DNA of 23,500 bases from Prorocentrum cordatum (GCA_963575745.1 CAUYUJ010014541.1:282335-305834), one strand, 5' to 3'. Shown: positions 1 to 9,573, counted from the stretch's first letter. Program-made: numbers and translations. Notes: generated by a model from the sequence alone, not told the origin.

Positions 1-634
1 TCTCTGAGGCCCTCCTGGAGCCATCTTGAGCCACCTTGGACGCTCCAATCGGTCGCACCCCCTCCCCCGTCCAGACCCCGGGGGGGGTGCAGCGGGAGGG
101 GGCAAGACACCTCTTCCAGACGCAAATTGTTTGGCTCACTCCAACCCCCCATCTCAGCACACGAGTAGCACCCGAGTCTCAGCACGCCACCCAGGAGCGC
201 CACGCATGCCATGTGCGCCACGTGTCCCACGTGCACCAGACACTTCGGAGGCCCAAGCGTGCCAGGCGCACCGGGTGCCCCACATGCTCCACGCACGCCC
301 GGTGTGCCAGGTGCTCCAGCCGCCCCAGATGCGCCACGCTCGAGCTGCCGCGGAACTGCCAGATCCGCCATTGAACTGCCGCGCCAGAGGTGGTCAGCTA
401 CGGGTAACCAATACAGACTCCATGAACTCGGGGCCCCGGCTCCAAGAAGTGCATGATCTTGGATCCCCCTGATGCGAAGTGTCGGAAGTGCCGAGCAGTC
501 TGTGAGAAGGTCGGTTCCTCCAGGGAGCGCACAGCACCAGCACCGGTGGAGAATGCGACGTATTGAGGAACTGGGGGCCACACTGAAACTCAGACAAAAG
601 AGCGCCCCTGGAAGGTACAAAAATGATGCCGCCA
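1..634. other. No gene recognised; GC-rich spacer
   Basis: Several short overlapping open frames occur, but none shows a recognisable domain. About 180-350 holds degenerate short repeats around the words GTGCCAGGTGC and GCGCCAC. A short frame near 452-565 contains C-x2-C-x3-C (residues CRKCRAVC) and ends in a stop. It could be an exon remnant, but nothing supports that beyond the cysteines. Confidence 0.4.
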
Positions 635-1030
635 GCAGCCAAAGTGATCGTGGGGTGCCAGCGCATGATTTAGATAACACGATGTGCATGTTGTTTCGTT
701 TATTGACGGGCATGGTTGGTATATGCCCGCACCCGCCGCCGTTCCTGTCAGAAAACCAATGCGCAGTGTTCGTTGGGCGCCCGCGCATACTCCAGATTTC
801 GAGACAAAGTGTATGTTGCAGTGCGTTTGGCTGGGGTGGTTGGACTGCTCGCAACAAGCAATATGCCCGCACACCCGCCGTCCCTGTCAAAAACGAATGC
901 GAAGTGATCGCGGGGCGCCCGCGCATGCTGCAGATTTGGAGGCAACGTGAATTTTGGAGTGTGTCTTGACAGGATGGTGAGGGGTGTCCACATGAATGCA
1001 AAGTGGTCACGGGGCGCCCGCGCATGACCG
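635..1030. repeat. Diverged ~100-140 bp tandem repeat, about 4 partial copies
   Basis: A core reading roughly AATGCGAAGTGATCG followed by GGGCGCCCGCGCAT recurs near 640, 758, 894 and 993. A second block, ATATGCCCGCAC followed by CCTGTCAAAAA, precedes it near 720 and 860. The two best copies (720-858 and 859-995) are about 138 bp long. Spacing of the outer copies is less regular. No coding signal is seen. Confidence 0.7.
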
Positions 1031-1054
1031 CTGCCAGAAAGTGTCTTAATATTC

Positions 1055-1135
1055 CCAACCATCCTGTGTTGAGTTGGGTCCTCGTTTTGAATTCAGCGGC
1101 GCCCCACGTTTCACCTCTCCTCTGTCCTCCGAACG
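1055..1135. repeat. Array leader, copy 1
   Basis: CCCAACCATCCTGTGTTGAG followed by TTGGGTCCTCGTTTTGA and a CT-rich stretch sits directly before the first 90-bp array. The same block returns before the third array (3147-3190), and a more diverged form before the second (2265-2300). It therefore behaves as part of a larger repeated unit. Confidence 0.65.
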
Positions 1136-1149
1136 TCTCTGTTCCGGCA

Positions 1150-2020
1150 CACCGCCCACGCGTTCCGTGGCGGCCCCATAGGGAGCTCCACCGAGGGCCC
1201 CAGTGGTTGCGCCAGCATGCCGCCGCCACCCCGCTTTGAAGCACCACCTCACACGCTTCGTGGCCTCATCAGGGGGCTCCTTCTAAGGCCCAAGTGGTTG
1301 CGCCCGCATGCAGCCGCCACCGCACTTTGGCGCACCCCTCACACGTTTCGTGGCCTCATATGGAGCCCCGCCTAAGGTCCCAGTGGTTGCGCCCGCATGC
1401 CGCCGCCACCCCACGTTGGCGCACCCCTCACGCGTGTCGCGGTCGCCTGATAGGGAGCTCCATCCAAGGCCCCAGTGGTTGCGCCCACATGCCGCCGCCA
1501 CCCCAGTTTGGTGCACCACTCACACGCTTCGTGGCCCCATAGGGAGCTCAACCTAAGGCCCCAGTGGTTGCGCTCGCATGCCGCCGCGACCCCACTTTTA
1601 GCACACCTCTCACACGTTTCGTTGCCCCATCATAAGGAACTCCACCTCAGGCCCAAGTGGTTGCGCTCGCATGCCGCCGCCACCCCAGTTTGGCACACAA
1701 CTCAGGCGCTTCGTGGCCCCATAGGGCGCTCCACCGAAGGCCTCAATGGTTGCACCCGCATGCAGCCGCCACCCCACTTTGGCGCACCCCTCACACGCTT
1801 CGTGACCACATAAGGGGGCTCCACCTCAGGCCCAAGTTATTGCGCCCGCATGCGTGACCGTGCCCGTTTCGGCACACCCTTTGCACGTTGTGGTGCTGCC
1901 ATAGGGAGCTCTTCCGAAGGCCCCACTGGCAGGGATCGCATGCGTGACCGCGCCCATTGTGGCTCGCCCCTCACACGTTTCGCGGCCCTATAGGAGTTCC
2001 ACAGACGGCCCCGCCGCTTG
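1150..2020. repeat. 90-bp minisatellite array 1, about 10 units
   Basis: The landmark CACGYTTCGTGGCC recurs near 1161, 1253, 1343, 1431, 1525, 1615, 1707, 1797, 1886 and 1976, a period of about 90 bp. Each unit also carries GGGAGCTCCACC, GGCCCCAGTGGTTGCGCC and GCATGCCGCCGCCACCCC. The last two units differ (GCATGCGTGACCG). The period is a multiple of three, so many frames stay open through the array. I treat those frames as spurious. Confidence 0.93.
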
Positions 2021-2215
2021 CTGCTCCCCAAAACATGCTTTGCTGCTCCCCAGGGCCGGGCCGACCGACGCTCAGATCAGCCGTGGCGGGTTCCATCCAC
2101 ATGTAGCCAGTTGCGGCTGACCTTTGTGACCCCATCAACAACGTCGCCCCGTCCTTCTCACGCACGCCTCAGCCTTTTTGCTAGCACCCTCTCTTCGTTT
2201 CCAACTGTCCTGCGG
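2020..2215. other. Spacer between arrays; nothing recognised
   Basis: This stretch joins array 1 to the next leader. It contains two near-identical halves of a short word (TTGCTGCTCCCCAAAACATG and TTTGCTGCTCCCCAGGG at about 2019-2053). No gene or known element is seen. Confidence 0.5.
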
Positions 2216-2440
2216 TACTCGCAGATGCATACGGTTGGGTCTTTCGCCAGGCTAATTGTTTTTCCTCAATCTTGCGGTGTTGGGTCGTCGTTTTGAAGAG
2301 AGTTCCCCGCGTTCCTCACTCCTCCTCCCCGTCCTCTGTCCTTCCCCCTCCGTCCCTGCCTCTGCCCCCCGCGTGTCGTCGCCGTCGCCGTCGCCGTCGT
2401 CGTTATCATTATCATCACCACCATCATCATCACCATCCAT
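2215..2440. repeat. Array leader copy 2 plus CT-rich and CGTCGC/ATC simple repeats
   Basis: The first part (CTCGCAGATGCATACGGTTGGGT, then CGCCAGGCTAATT) matches the block at 3013-3060. It is followed by GTGTTGGGTCGTCGTTTTGA, a relative of the leader at 1070 and 3165. A CT-rich tract, a GTCGCC run and an ATCATCACC run (about 2380-2440) lead into array 2. Confidence 0.65.
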
Positions 2441-2444
2441 CTCG

Positions 2445-3010
2445 GCACACCCCTCACACGTTTCGTGGCCCCATCGGGAGCTCCATTAGAGGCCCCAGTG
2501 GCTGCGTCCACATGCGTCCGCGCCACTCCTTTCGGCACACCCCTCGCACGTTTCGTGGCCCCATAGGGAGCTCTACCGAAGGCCCCGGTGGCTGCGTCCA
2601 CATGCGTCCGCGCCACTCATTTTCGGCACACCCCTCACACGCTCCGTGGCCCCATCGGGAGCTCCACCGAAGGCCCCGGTGGCTGCGTCCACATGCGTCC
2701 GCGCCACCCATTCGGCACACCACTCACACGATTCGTGGCCCCATCGGGAGCTCCACCGAAGGTCCCAGTGGCTGCGTCCACATGCGTCCGCGCCACCCAT
2801 TTCGGCACACCCCTCACACGTTTCGTGGCCCCATGGGGAGCTCCACCGAAGGCCCCAGCGGCTGCGTCCACATGCGTCCGCGCCACCCATTTCGGCACAC
2901 CCCTCTCATGTTCCGTGGCCCCATTTGGGAGCTCCACCGAAGATCCCAGAGGCTCCGCCCGCATGCGTCCGCGCCCATCTCGGCACACCCCTCACATGTT
3001 TCGGACAGAA
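2445..3010. repeat. 90-bp minisatellite array 2, about 6 units, separate subfamily
   Basis: The landmark TTTCGTGGCCCCAT (with variants) begins at 2461, 2551, 2641, 2731, 2821 and 2911, exactly 90 bp apart. A final diverged copy starts near 2999. This subfamily has GCGTCCACATGCGTCCGCGCC where arrays 1 and 3 have GCGCCCGCATGCCGCCGCC. The homogeneity within the array suggests recent expansion or gene conversion. Confidence 0.95.
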
Positions 3011-3275
3011 GGCAGAGCACTCGCAGCGGTACATGGTTGGGTTCTTCGTCAGGCTAATTTTCTGCCAGGGGTGTTGGGCTTGCGGGTAGCAGGACCGCTT
3101 GGTGCCCGCTCATGATCCAGAGTTTGCCGCTGTGTGCACTTCGTAGTGATCCCAACCATCCTGTGTTGAGTTCGGTCCTCGCTTTGGATCAGCAATGCAC
3201 CGCGTCTTCCTCATCATCCTCATCTTCCTCATCCTTCCTCCGTCTCGCCCTCCTCCTCCCATCCCCGCCTCACTT
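3010..3275. repeat. Array leader copy 3 with CT-rich tract
   Basis: 3013-3060 repeats the 2215-2265 block (GGTTGGGTTCTTCGTCAGGC), and 3147-3190 repeats the 1055-1100 block (CCCAACCATCCTGTGTTGAG). A TCCTCATC-type pyrimidine run (3205-3270) follows, then array 3. Confidence 0.65.
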
Positions 3276-4295
3276 CGGCACACCCCTCACACGCTTCGTG
3301 GCCCCATCGGGAGCTCCGCCGAAGGCCCCAGTGGCTGCGCCAGCATGCCGCCGCCACTCCACTTTGTCGCACCCATGGCACGCTTCGTGACCCCATAGGC
3401 AGCTCCACCTATGGCCCCAGTGGTTCTGCCCGCATGCCGCCGCCACCCCACGTTGGAGCACCCCTCACACGCTTCCCGGCTCCGAGCTCCACCTCATGCC
3501 CAAGTGGCTGCGCCCGCATGCCCTCTCCAGGCCATTTCGGCACACCCCTCGCACGTTTCGTGGCTCCACAGGGGGCTCCACCTAAGGCCCCAGTGGCTGC
3601 GCCCGCATGCCGCCGCCACTCCACTTTGGCACAACCTCCACACGCTTCGTGGCCACACAGGCAGCTCCACCTAAGGCCCCAGGGGTTGCGCCCGCATGCC
3701 GCCGCAACGCCACTTTGGCGCACTTCTCACACGTTTTGTGGCCAGAGGGAGCTCCATTTACGCCCGCAGAGGTTGCGCCTCCATGCCGCCGCCACCCCAC
3801 TTTGGCACAACCCTCACACATCTCGTGGACCCGTAGGGAGCTCCGCCTACGGCCACAGCGGTTGCGCCCGCATGCCGCCGCCACGCCATTTTGGCGCACC
3901 CTCAACATGTTTCGTGGCTGGGGCCCCTGTGGTTGCGCCCGCATGCCGCTGCCACCCCACGTTGGCGCACCCCCAACACGTCTCATGGCTCCACGGGGGG
4001 CTCCACCTAAGGCCCCAGTGGCTGCGCCCGCATGCCGCCGCCACTCCACTTTGGACCACTTTGGTGCACCCTGCACACGTTTCGTGGCCCCATAAGGGGG
4101 TTCCGCCTAAGTCCCCAGTGGTTGCGCCCGCATGCACCCCCCCACACACCACATTTTGGTGCACCCCTCACATGCTGTGGCCCACGTTGGCGCACCCCTC
4201 ACTCGCTTCGTAGCACCATAGGGAGCTCCGCATAAGGTTCCACTGGTTGCGCCCGCATGCCGCCACCATCTCACTTAAGCGCACCCCTTTGTGGC
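3275..4295. repeat. 90-bp minisatellite array 3, about 11 units
   Basis: The landmark near CACGCTTCGTGG recurs near 3292, 3381, 3470, 3554, 3643, 3732, 3820, 3908, 3979, 4078 and 4203. Units range from about 71 to 125 bp because of indels, so this array is older or less homogenised than array 2. Its units belong to the array 1 subfamily. No gene is seen inside. Confidence 0.92.
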
Positions 4296-4377
4296 CCCAG
4301 CTGGGATATTCGCGGGATCATTAGGGACGTAGTTGGCCCTTACGGTGCTCGAAACATGTGTGGTGCGTATGAATGGT

Positions 4378-4595
4378 GATGGTGGTTGTGGTGATGAGCG
4401 TGGAGATGGAGGATTCGATGATGGTGTAGACAACGATGAAAATGACGATGATGATGACGATGATGATGACGATGATGCTGCTGATGATGATGAGTATGAT
4501 GATGATGGTGATGACGATGATGGTGACGATGATGCTTATGATTATGAGAATGATGATGATTATGATGACGCGGATTATGACGATGATGGAGATGC

Positions 4596-4627
<32 letters not shown>

Positions 4628-4777
4628 CTGCTGATGATGATGATGTTGTTGATGATGATGATGACGATGATGACGATGATGATGATCACGATTATGATCA
4701 CGATAATGGTCGCGATTATGATCACGATGATGATCACGATGATGATTATGATGGTGGTGGTGATGGTAGTGGTGGTG

Positions 4778-4843
<66 letters not shown>

Positions 4844-4985
4844 ATGGTGACGATGATGATTATCATGCGGATGCGGATGCGGATGCGGATGCGGATGCTG
4901 TTGCTGCTGCGGTTGTTGTTGCTGATGATGATAAGAATGGTGAGGGTGATGGTGATGATGATATTGGTGGTGATGGTGATTATTA
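4378..4985. repeat. (GAT)n trinucleotide microsatellite, about 600 bp, impure
   Basis: Runs of GATGAT with GAC, GGT and TAT variants continue with few breaks. The purest stretch is about 4780-4842. A GCGGAT hexanucleotide run lies at about 4867-4897, then GTTGCTGCTGCGG-type sequence. All frames encode homopolymer-like Asp, Met or Ile runs, which is an artefact of the repeat. Confidence 0.95.
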
Positions 4986-4994
4986 TTGAATCGC

Positions 4995-5340
4995 TTCGCT
5001 CATTCCGCCGGTCCTTATTGTGCTATCGCGGGGTCTTGGGGGGTCTTGGGGGCCTTTGGAAGCTTCGTGGGAGCTTCTTGGGAACTTTGGGAGGCCTCGT
5101 GGATGGCTCTGGGTGGGCCCTCTTGGTGGTCTCTTGGGGGGGTCTGCCTGGCCTCTTGGGGGCCTCCTGGGAGCTTCCTGGGGGTCTCTTGGGGGCCTCT
5201 TGGGGCTTTCTTGCGGCCTGTTGGGGGCCTCTTGGGGCTCTCTTGGGGGCTTCGTGGGGCTACTTGGGGGCTTGTAGGGGCATTTCGGGGGCGTGTTTGG
5301 GCGGGAGGCTCAAAATTTCCGTTCAGGTTGCCCCTGTGGA
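4995..5340. repeat. Degenerate G-rich minisatellite (TCTTGGGGGCC-like, ~12-18 bp)
   Basis: Short units such as GGGGGCCTCTTGGGAGC and TCTTGGGGGTCTTGGGGGCC recur with variable spacing. Closely spaced G4 and G5 runs on the plus strand could form G-quadruplexes. The same short word is the building block of the 375-bp repeat that follows. Confidence 0.8.
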
Positions 5341-6765
5341 CCTCAATCATGGGGCCGTCTTGGGGCCTCTTGGACCGTCTTGAGGGTTTCTTGGGCCTTC
5401 TTGGAGCGCTCTTGGGCCGTCTTTGAGCGGTCTTGAGGGTCTCTCGGGCCGTCTTGGGGTGATCTTGGGGGCCTCTTGGACCGCCTTGAAAGGTGTGAAA
5501 GACGAAGAGGCGGATATGTTAAAAATGCACGCTTTCCTAAGGGAATGAGACGATTTTTGCTTGTGGGAGCCCTCTTGGGACGCCGCTTAGGGACCTCTTG
5601 GGGCGTCTTGAAGGCCTGTTGGGCCGTCTTGAGGCCATCGTAGGCGCTTGGGGGTGATATTTCGGCGTCTCCCGGCTCTCTTGGACCGTCTGGAGGGCTT
5701 CTCGGGCCCCTCTTGGACCGATTTGGAGCCCTCCTGGGCTCCGAAAAAGAGTTCTTGAGGGTTTCTTGGGCCTTCTTGGAGCGCTCTTGGGCCGTCTTTG
5801 AGCGGTCTTGAGGGTCTCTCGGGCCGTCTTGGGGTGATCTTGGGGGCCTCTTGGACCGCCTTGAAAGGTGTGAAAGACGAAGAGGCGGATATGTTAAAAA
5901 TGCACGCTTTCCTAAGGGAATGGGACGATTTTTGCTTGTGGGAGCCCTCTTGGGACGCCGCTTAGGGACCTCTTGGGGCGTCTTGAAGGCCTGTTGGGCC
6001 GTCTTGAGGCCATCGTAGGCGCTTGGGGGTGATATTTCGGCGTCTCCCGGCTCTCTTGGACCGTCTGGAGGGCTTCTCGGGCCCCTCTTGGACCGATTTG
6101 GAGCCCTCCTGGGCTCCGAAAAAGAGTTCTTGAGGGTTTCTTGGGCCTTCTTGGAGCGCTCTTGGGCCGTCTTTGAGCGGTCTAGAGGGTCTCTCGGGCC
6201 GTCTTGGGGTGATCTTGGAGGCCTCTTGGACCGCCTTGAAAGGTATGAAAGACGAAGAGGCGGATATGTTAACAATGCACGTTTTCTTAAGGGAATGGGA
6301 CGATTTTTGCTAGTTGGAGCCCTCTTGGGACGCCACTTAAGGACCTCTTAGGGACCTCTTGGGGCGTCTTGAAGGCCTGTTGGGCCGTCTTGAGGCCATC
6401 GTAGGCGTTAGGGGGTGATATTTCGGCGTCTCCCGGCTCTCTTGGACCGTCTGGAGGGCTTCTCGGGCCCCTCTTGGACCGATTTGGAGCCCTCCTGGGC
6501 TCCGAAAAAGAGTTCTTGAAGGTTTATTGGGCCTTCTTGGAGCGCTCTTGGGCCGTCTTTGAGCGGTCTAGAGGGTCTCTCGGGCCGTCTTGGGGTGATC
6601 TTGGGGGCCTCTTGGACCGCGTTGAAAGGTGTGAAAGACGAAGAGGCGGACATGTTAAAAATGCACGCTTTCCTAAGGGAATGAGACGATTTTTGCTAGT
6701 GGGAGCCCTCTTGGGACGCCGCTTAGGGACCTCTCGGGGCGTCTTGAAGGCCTGTTGGGCCGTCT
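5341..6765. repeat. 375-bp tandem repeat, about 3.8 copies
   Basis: The landmark TGAGGGTTTCTTGGGCC starts at 5381, 5756 and 6131, exactly 375 bp apart. The fourth copy starts near 6517 (386 bp, owing to a short duplication near 6335-6360). Each unit has a unique ~80-bp core (GTGAAAGACGAAGAGGCGGA through GACGATTTTTGC) embedded in TCTTGGG-type short repeats. The first two copies are almost identical. Because 375 is a multiple of three, a minus-strand frame of 310 codons (5343-6275) stays open, but it has no sign of being a gene. The array stops abruptly at about 6765. Confidence 0.95.
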
Positions 6766-6812
6766 TCCTTGAGCATCCAATACACCAATAGATTGCAAAC
6801 ACCAATATATTA
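6766..6812 (-). repeat. 47-bp boundary element, left copy
   Basis: On the minus strand this reads TATATTGGTGTTTGCAAT, then CTATTGGTGTATTGGATG, then CTCAAGGA. It matches 16285-16331 on the plus strand with about two mismatches. Directly beyond its CTCAAGGA end the 375-bp array begins. The right copy also ends at a tandem array, so the element marks both edges of the gene island. Confidence 0.8.
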
Positions 6813-6871
6813 GGATTATCTTCAAATCTCCTCCGTTAAGATTTTCTGTCAAAATTCGCACCCAAGAAAAT

Positions 6872-6890
6872 GCCCCTGTAGATAAGGGGC
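6872..6890. repeat. CCCCT...AGGGG palindrome, 3' flank of G1
   Basis: GCCCCT and AGGGGC are perfect 6-bp arms around a 7-nt loop (GTAGATA). It lies about 30 nt past the G1 stop codon. It is one of about 15 members of the same family in the island and could fold into a hairpin in the G1 transcript. Confidence 0.8.
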
Positions 6891-6919
6891 GTTGCCTTCT
6901 TTGGGCCTTTGTTTCGTAC

Positions 6920-7777
6920 TCAGCGCAAGAGACGAACAACAGGCTGCCCCATAAACTTCGTCATGCATGCCCTTGAAAACTCAGACGTGTTCGGAGCACC
7001 CACTCTGCGCTTCCCAAACGCCGCCACGGACCCTCCAAAGTCTTCATCTCTGTAGTTCCAGTGCTTGGACGGTTGTCCCCCAGAAGAACATAATTCCAAA
7101 AATAAATGCAGCTTGAGTTTAATGCGAAATATGTTATCATGCGCCGTCGCCAAAGCAGTGAAGTGTTGAGCAAAACGCACAGAATGCTCCAGCATCGTGT
7201 CTTTCGAAAATGGGAAAGACCCTGCAAGCGCAGCGTAGCAGCGTGATAAACTCTGCATGCAAAAATACATAGAAGACTCCACGGGGTCATTCCTGTCGCA
7301 GAACTGTTCCGCAAGTTCCATACCCCACGGTATTAGATGCCGAACCATACCAGCGCTACATCTGAGCTTGGGATAGCTGTTTGATTTGCCTTTCACAACC
7401 CCAATGCTCAAGTGAGGAAGCCTGTTCGGCGCGCCGTTCGGAGGTTGTCTATCGTAAAACCCCTGCATCCTAAGGTGCATCTCTCGCATGCGCTGCTTCT
7501 GCGTGCCGCCTGGGACTTTCCTCTTGACGACGCAATACCAGATCAGAGAGCCCATAAAATCTGCAGCTACACCTAAATCCGCGCAGCGCAGCCAATCCAA
7601 CATCAAAATTCGCACGCTGGCAAACGGAACCATCAACAAAGGGCATACTCGATGTCCAGAACCCAGGATTTTCATCAAAAGTTCTTGCCATGATCTGCGG
7701 TCCGTGCGCCAGGGCGCGTCGTGGCCGATCTCGGTAGAGACCGTGCGGGCATCGAAAACTTCGCTTTGCCATCCTCC
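6920..7777 (-). CDS. G1 exon 2: C-terminal half of a multicopy dinoflagellate-type protein
   Basis: The frame is open for 286 codons and ends in a stop at 6920. The first ~33 codons lack a Met but look coding (GHDAPWRTDRRSWQEL). Landmarks in order are LDWLRCADLGVAADFMGSLI, then MQSLSRCYAALAG, then KLHLFLELC and HWNYRDEDFGG near the C-terminus. From memory, the last motif (x-W-YRDEDFGGS) recurs in a large dinoflagellate family. Its function is unknown to me, though the high copy number suggests a mobile origin. The proposed acceptor is at 7779/7778 (AG before GGAGGATGG), which joins in frame to exon 1. The purine-rich sequence before it makes that acceptor uncertain. Confidence 0.7.
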   Translation of the reverse strand, partial: GGWQSEVFDARTVSTEIGHDAPWRTDRRSWQELLMKILGSGHRVCPLLMVPFASVRILMLDWLRCADLGVAADFMGSLIWYCVVKRKVPGGTQKQRMREMHLRMQGFYDRQPPNGAPNRLPHLSIGVVKGKSNSYPKLRCSAGMVRHLIPWGMELAEQFCDRNDPVESSMYFCMQSLSRCYAALAGSFPFSKDTMLEHSVRFAQHFTALATAHDNIFRIKLKLHLFLELCSSGGQPSKHWNYRDEDFGGSVAAFGKRRVGAPNTSEFSRACMTKFMGQPVVRLLR

Positions 7778-8488
7778 CTCTCCTGTTCTGCCTCTGCCTC
7801 CTCCGCCTGCTCCTCGGCTTGCCCACCCTCCTCGACGCCCCCGTCACTTGGCGCGTCGCCCCCCCCCCTCCTCCCCAGCGCATCGCTCCTCCCCCTCACA
7901 TATGATTTCCCGTTGCGTGCCTCCTCGTCGTCGTCGTCGTCGTCGTCCTCCTCCTCCTCCTCCTCTTCCTCCTCCTGCTCCTCCTCCTTGCCCTCCTCCT
8001 CCTCCTCCGCCCCTCCTCCTCCTCCTCCGTCTCCTCCTCCATCTCCTCCTCCTCCTCCTCCTCCTCCTCCTCCTCCCCCTCCCCCTCCTCCTCCTCCTCC
8101 TTCTTCTCCTCCTCCTCCTCCTCCTCCTCCTCCTCTTCCTCCTCCTCCTCCTCCTCCTCCTATCCGTCTCGTGTTATTGATTTGCTTATGCGCGTTGCCA
8201 TCCCTTTCCTCCATTCCCCTCTCCCCCTCCCCTTGCCTCCTCCAGCTAATGGTCCGCACTCCACCTCTCAACTCGCCCTGCTTGCCCCGCGCGCAGCGTT
8301 GATGGCCCTCCCCCGCTTCTTGGGCGAGCGCCCCCTAGCGATAGGGGATGGCCTTTGCAACGTCAGCGCGGGGGGCGCGCAACTTTCGCGCCGGGATCCC
8401 CCTCCTCAGGTAGCGCAGGGGGGGTGGGGCGTTGGGGCAGGGGTCGGTGGAGGCAGAACTGGGTTGGCTATGTGTTTTTCCCTGTGAC
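7778..8488 (-). other. G1 intron with a large CCT/GGA microsatellite
   Basis: The intron is proposed from a GT donor (8488/8487, CCCGAG before GTCACA) to an AG at 7779/7778. Both sides are in phase 0. About 7900-8165 is almost pure CCT on the plus strand, so it is GGA in the transcript. A CCCCTAGCGATAGGGG palindrome lies at 8332-8347. Open frames coding Pro, Ser or Gly runs here are artefacts of the repeat. Confidence 0.6.
8332..8347. repeat. CCCCTA-GCGA-TAGGGG palindrome in G1 intron
   Basis: Perfect 6-bp arms enclose a 4-nt loop. It lies about 140 nt inside the intron from the proposed donor and belongs to the island-wide palindrome family. Confidence 0.85.
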
Positions 8489-9300
8489 CTCGGGCAGCTT
8501 GATCTTACACTGGAAGCAGCACTCCGCGTCCTGCCACCCTGGCAGCTTCAGCACCTCCTTGAACATCTTCCAGTCGCCTTTGATCTGGCAAACAACGCCC
8601 CTGAGAGGGAGTCGCCCTCTCTCGCTATGCTGTTTGGCCCTCCACTTGTCGCTCCTCCCGAATGGCGATCCATCGCGTCTGCACGATGGCCACGTTTTGG
8701 TTGCGAGGTGCGCGAATGACCAGCGGACAATTTCAAAAATATCATCCAGGGTGTTTGGGGACAACTGGTTCTTCAGCAAGCATGCGATGGGCACGCGGAG
8801 GTTCGCGTAGCGCTCCTCTAAGCCAGGCAACAGGAGCGAAACAATTTCAGCGGTCACGCTGCGGTCCCAGTTACAAGGCACACCGTCTTGCCAGATGCCG
8901 CATGGGACCGTGTCGGAGTCGCCGAGGAACGACGCTGCACTGTTGAAATGCTCCAGCGAAACGGGATCTAACCCAGACGCGCCAGTCATAACATCTGCGT
9001 GGCCGAAGAACGCCAAACGATCCAAAATCTCGTGGGGCAGCATTAAATGTATTTTCTGCAGCTCCTCCACTTGCCTTTTAGCGTTCCACGCCCGCACGTC
9101 GCGCACGTACAAGGGTGGCCAACCGTTCTCTCTGAAAATTTGGCGAAAGAAACGTGGGGCATTGCCCGGGTATTTTTCTGATGGTACTAAATCAGCAACG
9201 CCTGTGGCACCAGAGCGGTGGGTGTCGTTTGCCAATTGGAGCCCCCTGGCGCCCGACACGATGTCGCGCGACACGAGGTCAGCGACATTCGCCCTCGGGC
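8489..9300 (-). CDS. G1 exon 1: N-terminal half of the same protein
   Basis: The frame is open from beyond 9371 down to 8489. Convincing coding begins near 9260 (DIVSGARGLQLANDTHRS), so the left-hand start is approximate. No in-frame ATG is seen between the relict SLs and residue motif HLMLPHEIL, which suggests a missing first exon or a 5'-decayed copy. Motifs in order are NGWPPLYVRDVRAW, then LPHEILDRLAFFG, then GDSDTVPCGIWQDG, then QIKGDWKMFKEVLKLPGW, then CCFQCK. The last two resemble a GDW...C-x2-C signature that I recall from multicopy dinoflagellate proteins. A zinc-binding role is possible but unproven. Confidence 0.7.
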
Positions 9301-9371
9301 GTTTGTCTGCTGGCAGCGCGCGCCTGCCATAAAGGCAGCGCGCGTTTGGACAGCATGCTGCGGCGACCTCT

Positions 9372-9391
9372 CTCGAGCCAAAAGCTACGGG
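9372..9391 (-). other. Relict DinoSL, inner copy, upstream of G1
   Basis: The minus strand reads CCCGTAGCTTTTGGCTCGAG. Compared with the conserved DinoSL (CCGTAGC then CATTTTGGCTCAAG) it lacks the CA after CCGTAGC and has one A-to-G change near the 3' end. It lies 25 nt from a second copy, toward G1. Confidence 0.8.
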
Positions 9392-9396
9392 CGTCC

Positions 9397-9416
9397 CTTG
9401 AGCCAAAAGCTACGGA
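9397..9416 (-). other. Relict DinoSL, outer copy, upstream of G1
   Basis: The minus strand reads TCCGTAGCTTTTGGCTCAAG. It is identical to the DinoSL except for a missing CA. The TTTTGGCTCAAG portion is a perfect 12-nt match, and the 5' CCGTAGC is retained. Two SLs in a row before a gene are the known mark of mRNA recycling by repeated retroposition. The shared CA deletion also allows a local duplication. Confidence 0.88.
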
Positions 9417-9453
9417 CGCATCTTGCGCACTGGCGCGCCCCACAACAGGGCCA

Positions 9454-9506
9454 CCCCTGCAGGAGAGGGGCGACGAGAAGATGCGAAGGTTCCCCTCGAG
9501 AAGGGG
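9454..9506. repeat. Two CCCCT...AGGGG palindromes upstream of G1
   Basis: CCCCT-GCAGGAG-AGGGG is at 9454-9470, and CCCCT-CGAGA-AGGGG at 9492-9506. Both lie in the spacer between G2 and the relict SLs of G1. Confidence 0.8.
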
Positions 9507-9569
9507 TCGCGCTGGATGCCGGGCGAGGCGGCGAAAGGGGGGTGGAACAGCAGAGGGAGAAAAGGAGAG

Positions 9570-9573
9570 AACG

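Noticed and set aside
25-39. SL-like CCAAGGTGGCTCAAG on the minus strand
   Set aside because: It matches only the GGCTCAAG end with mismatches before it, and no gene follows within the window.
2445-3010. Regular 90-bp periodicity as a CRISPR-like array
   Set aside because: Whole units repeat with no unique spacers, and the genome is eukaryotic.
1150-4295. Long open frames (up to 261 codons) through the 90-bp arrays on both strands
   Set aside because: The unit length is a multiple of three, so any frame without a stop in one unit stays open. Several frames are open at once, and none has codon or domain signal.
4321-4866. Asp-rich and Ile/Ser-rich frames on opposite strands
   Set aside because: They are translations of the GAT microsatellite.
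5343-6275. 310-codon minus frame with 125-residue repeats
   Set aside because: It follows exactly the 375-bp DNA repeat and contains only low-complexity Pro/Lys/Arg segments. The plus strand is also open in parts.
7675-8302. Pro-, Ser-, Leu- and Gly-run frames
   Set aside because: They come from the CCT microsatellite inside the G1 intron.
6920-9300. Naming G1 a specific transposase
   Set aside because: The motifs recall a multicopy family, but no catalytic triad can be identified by eye, so no name is given.
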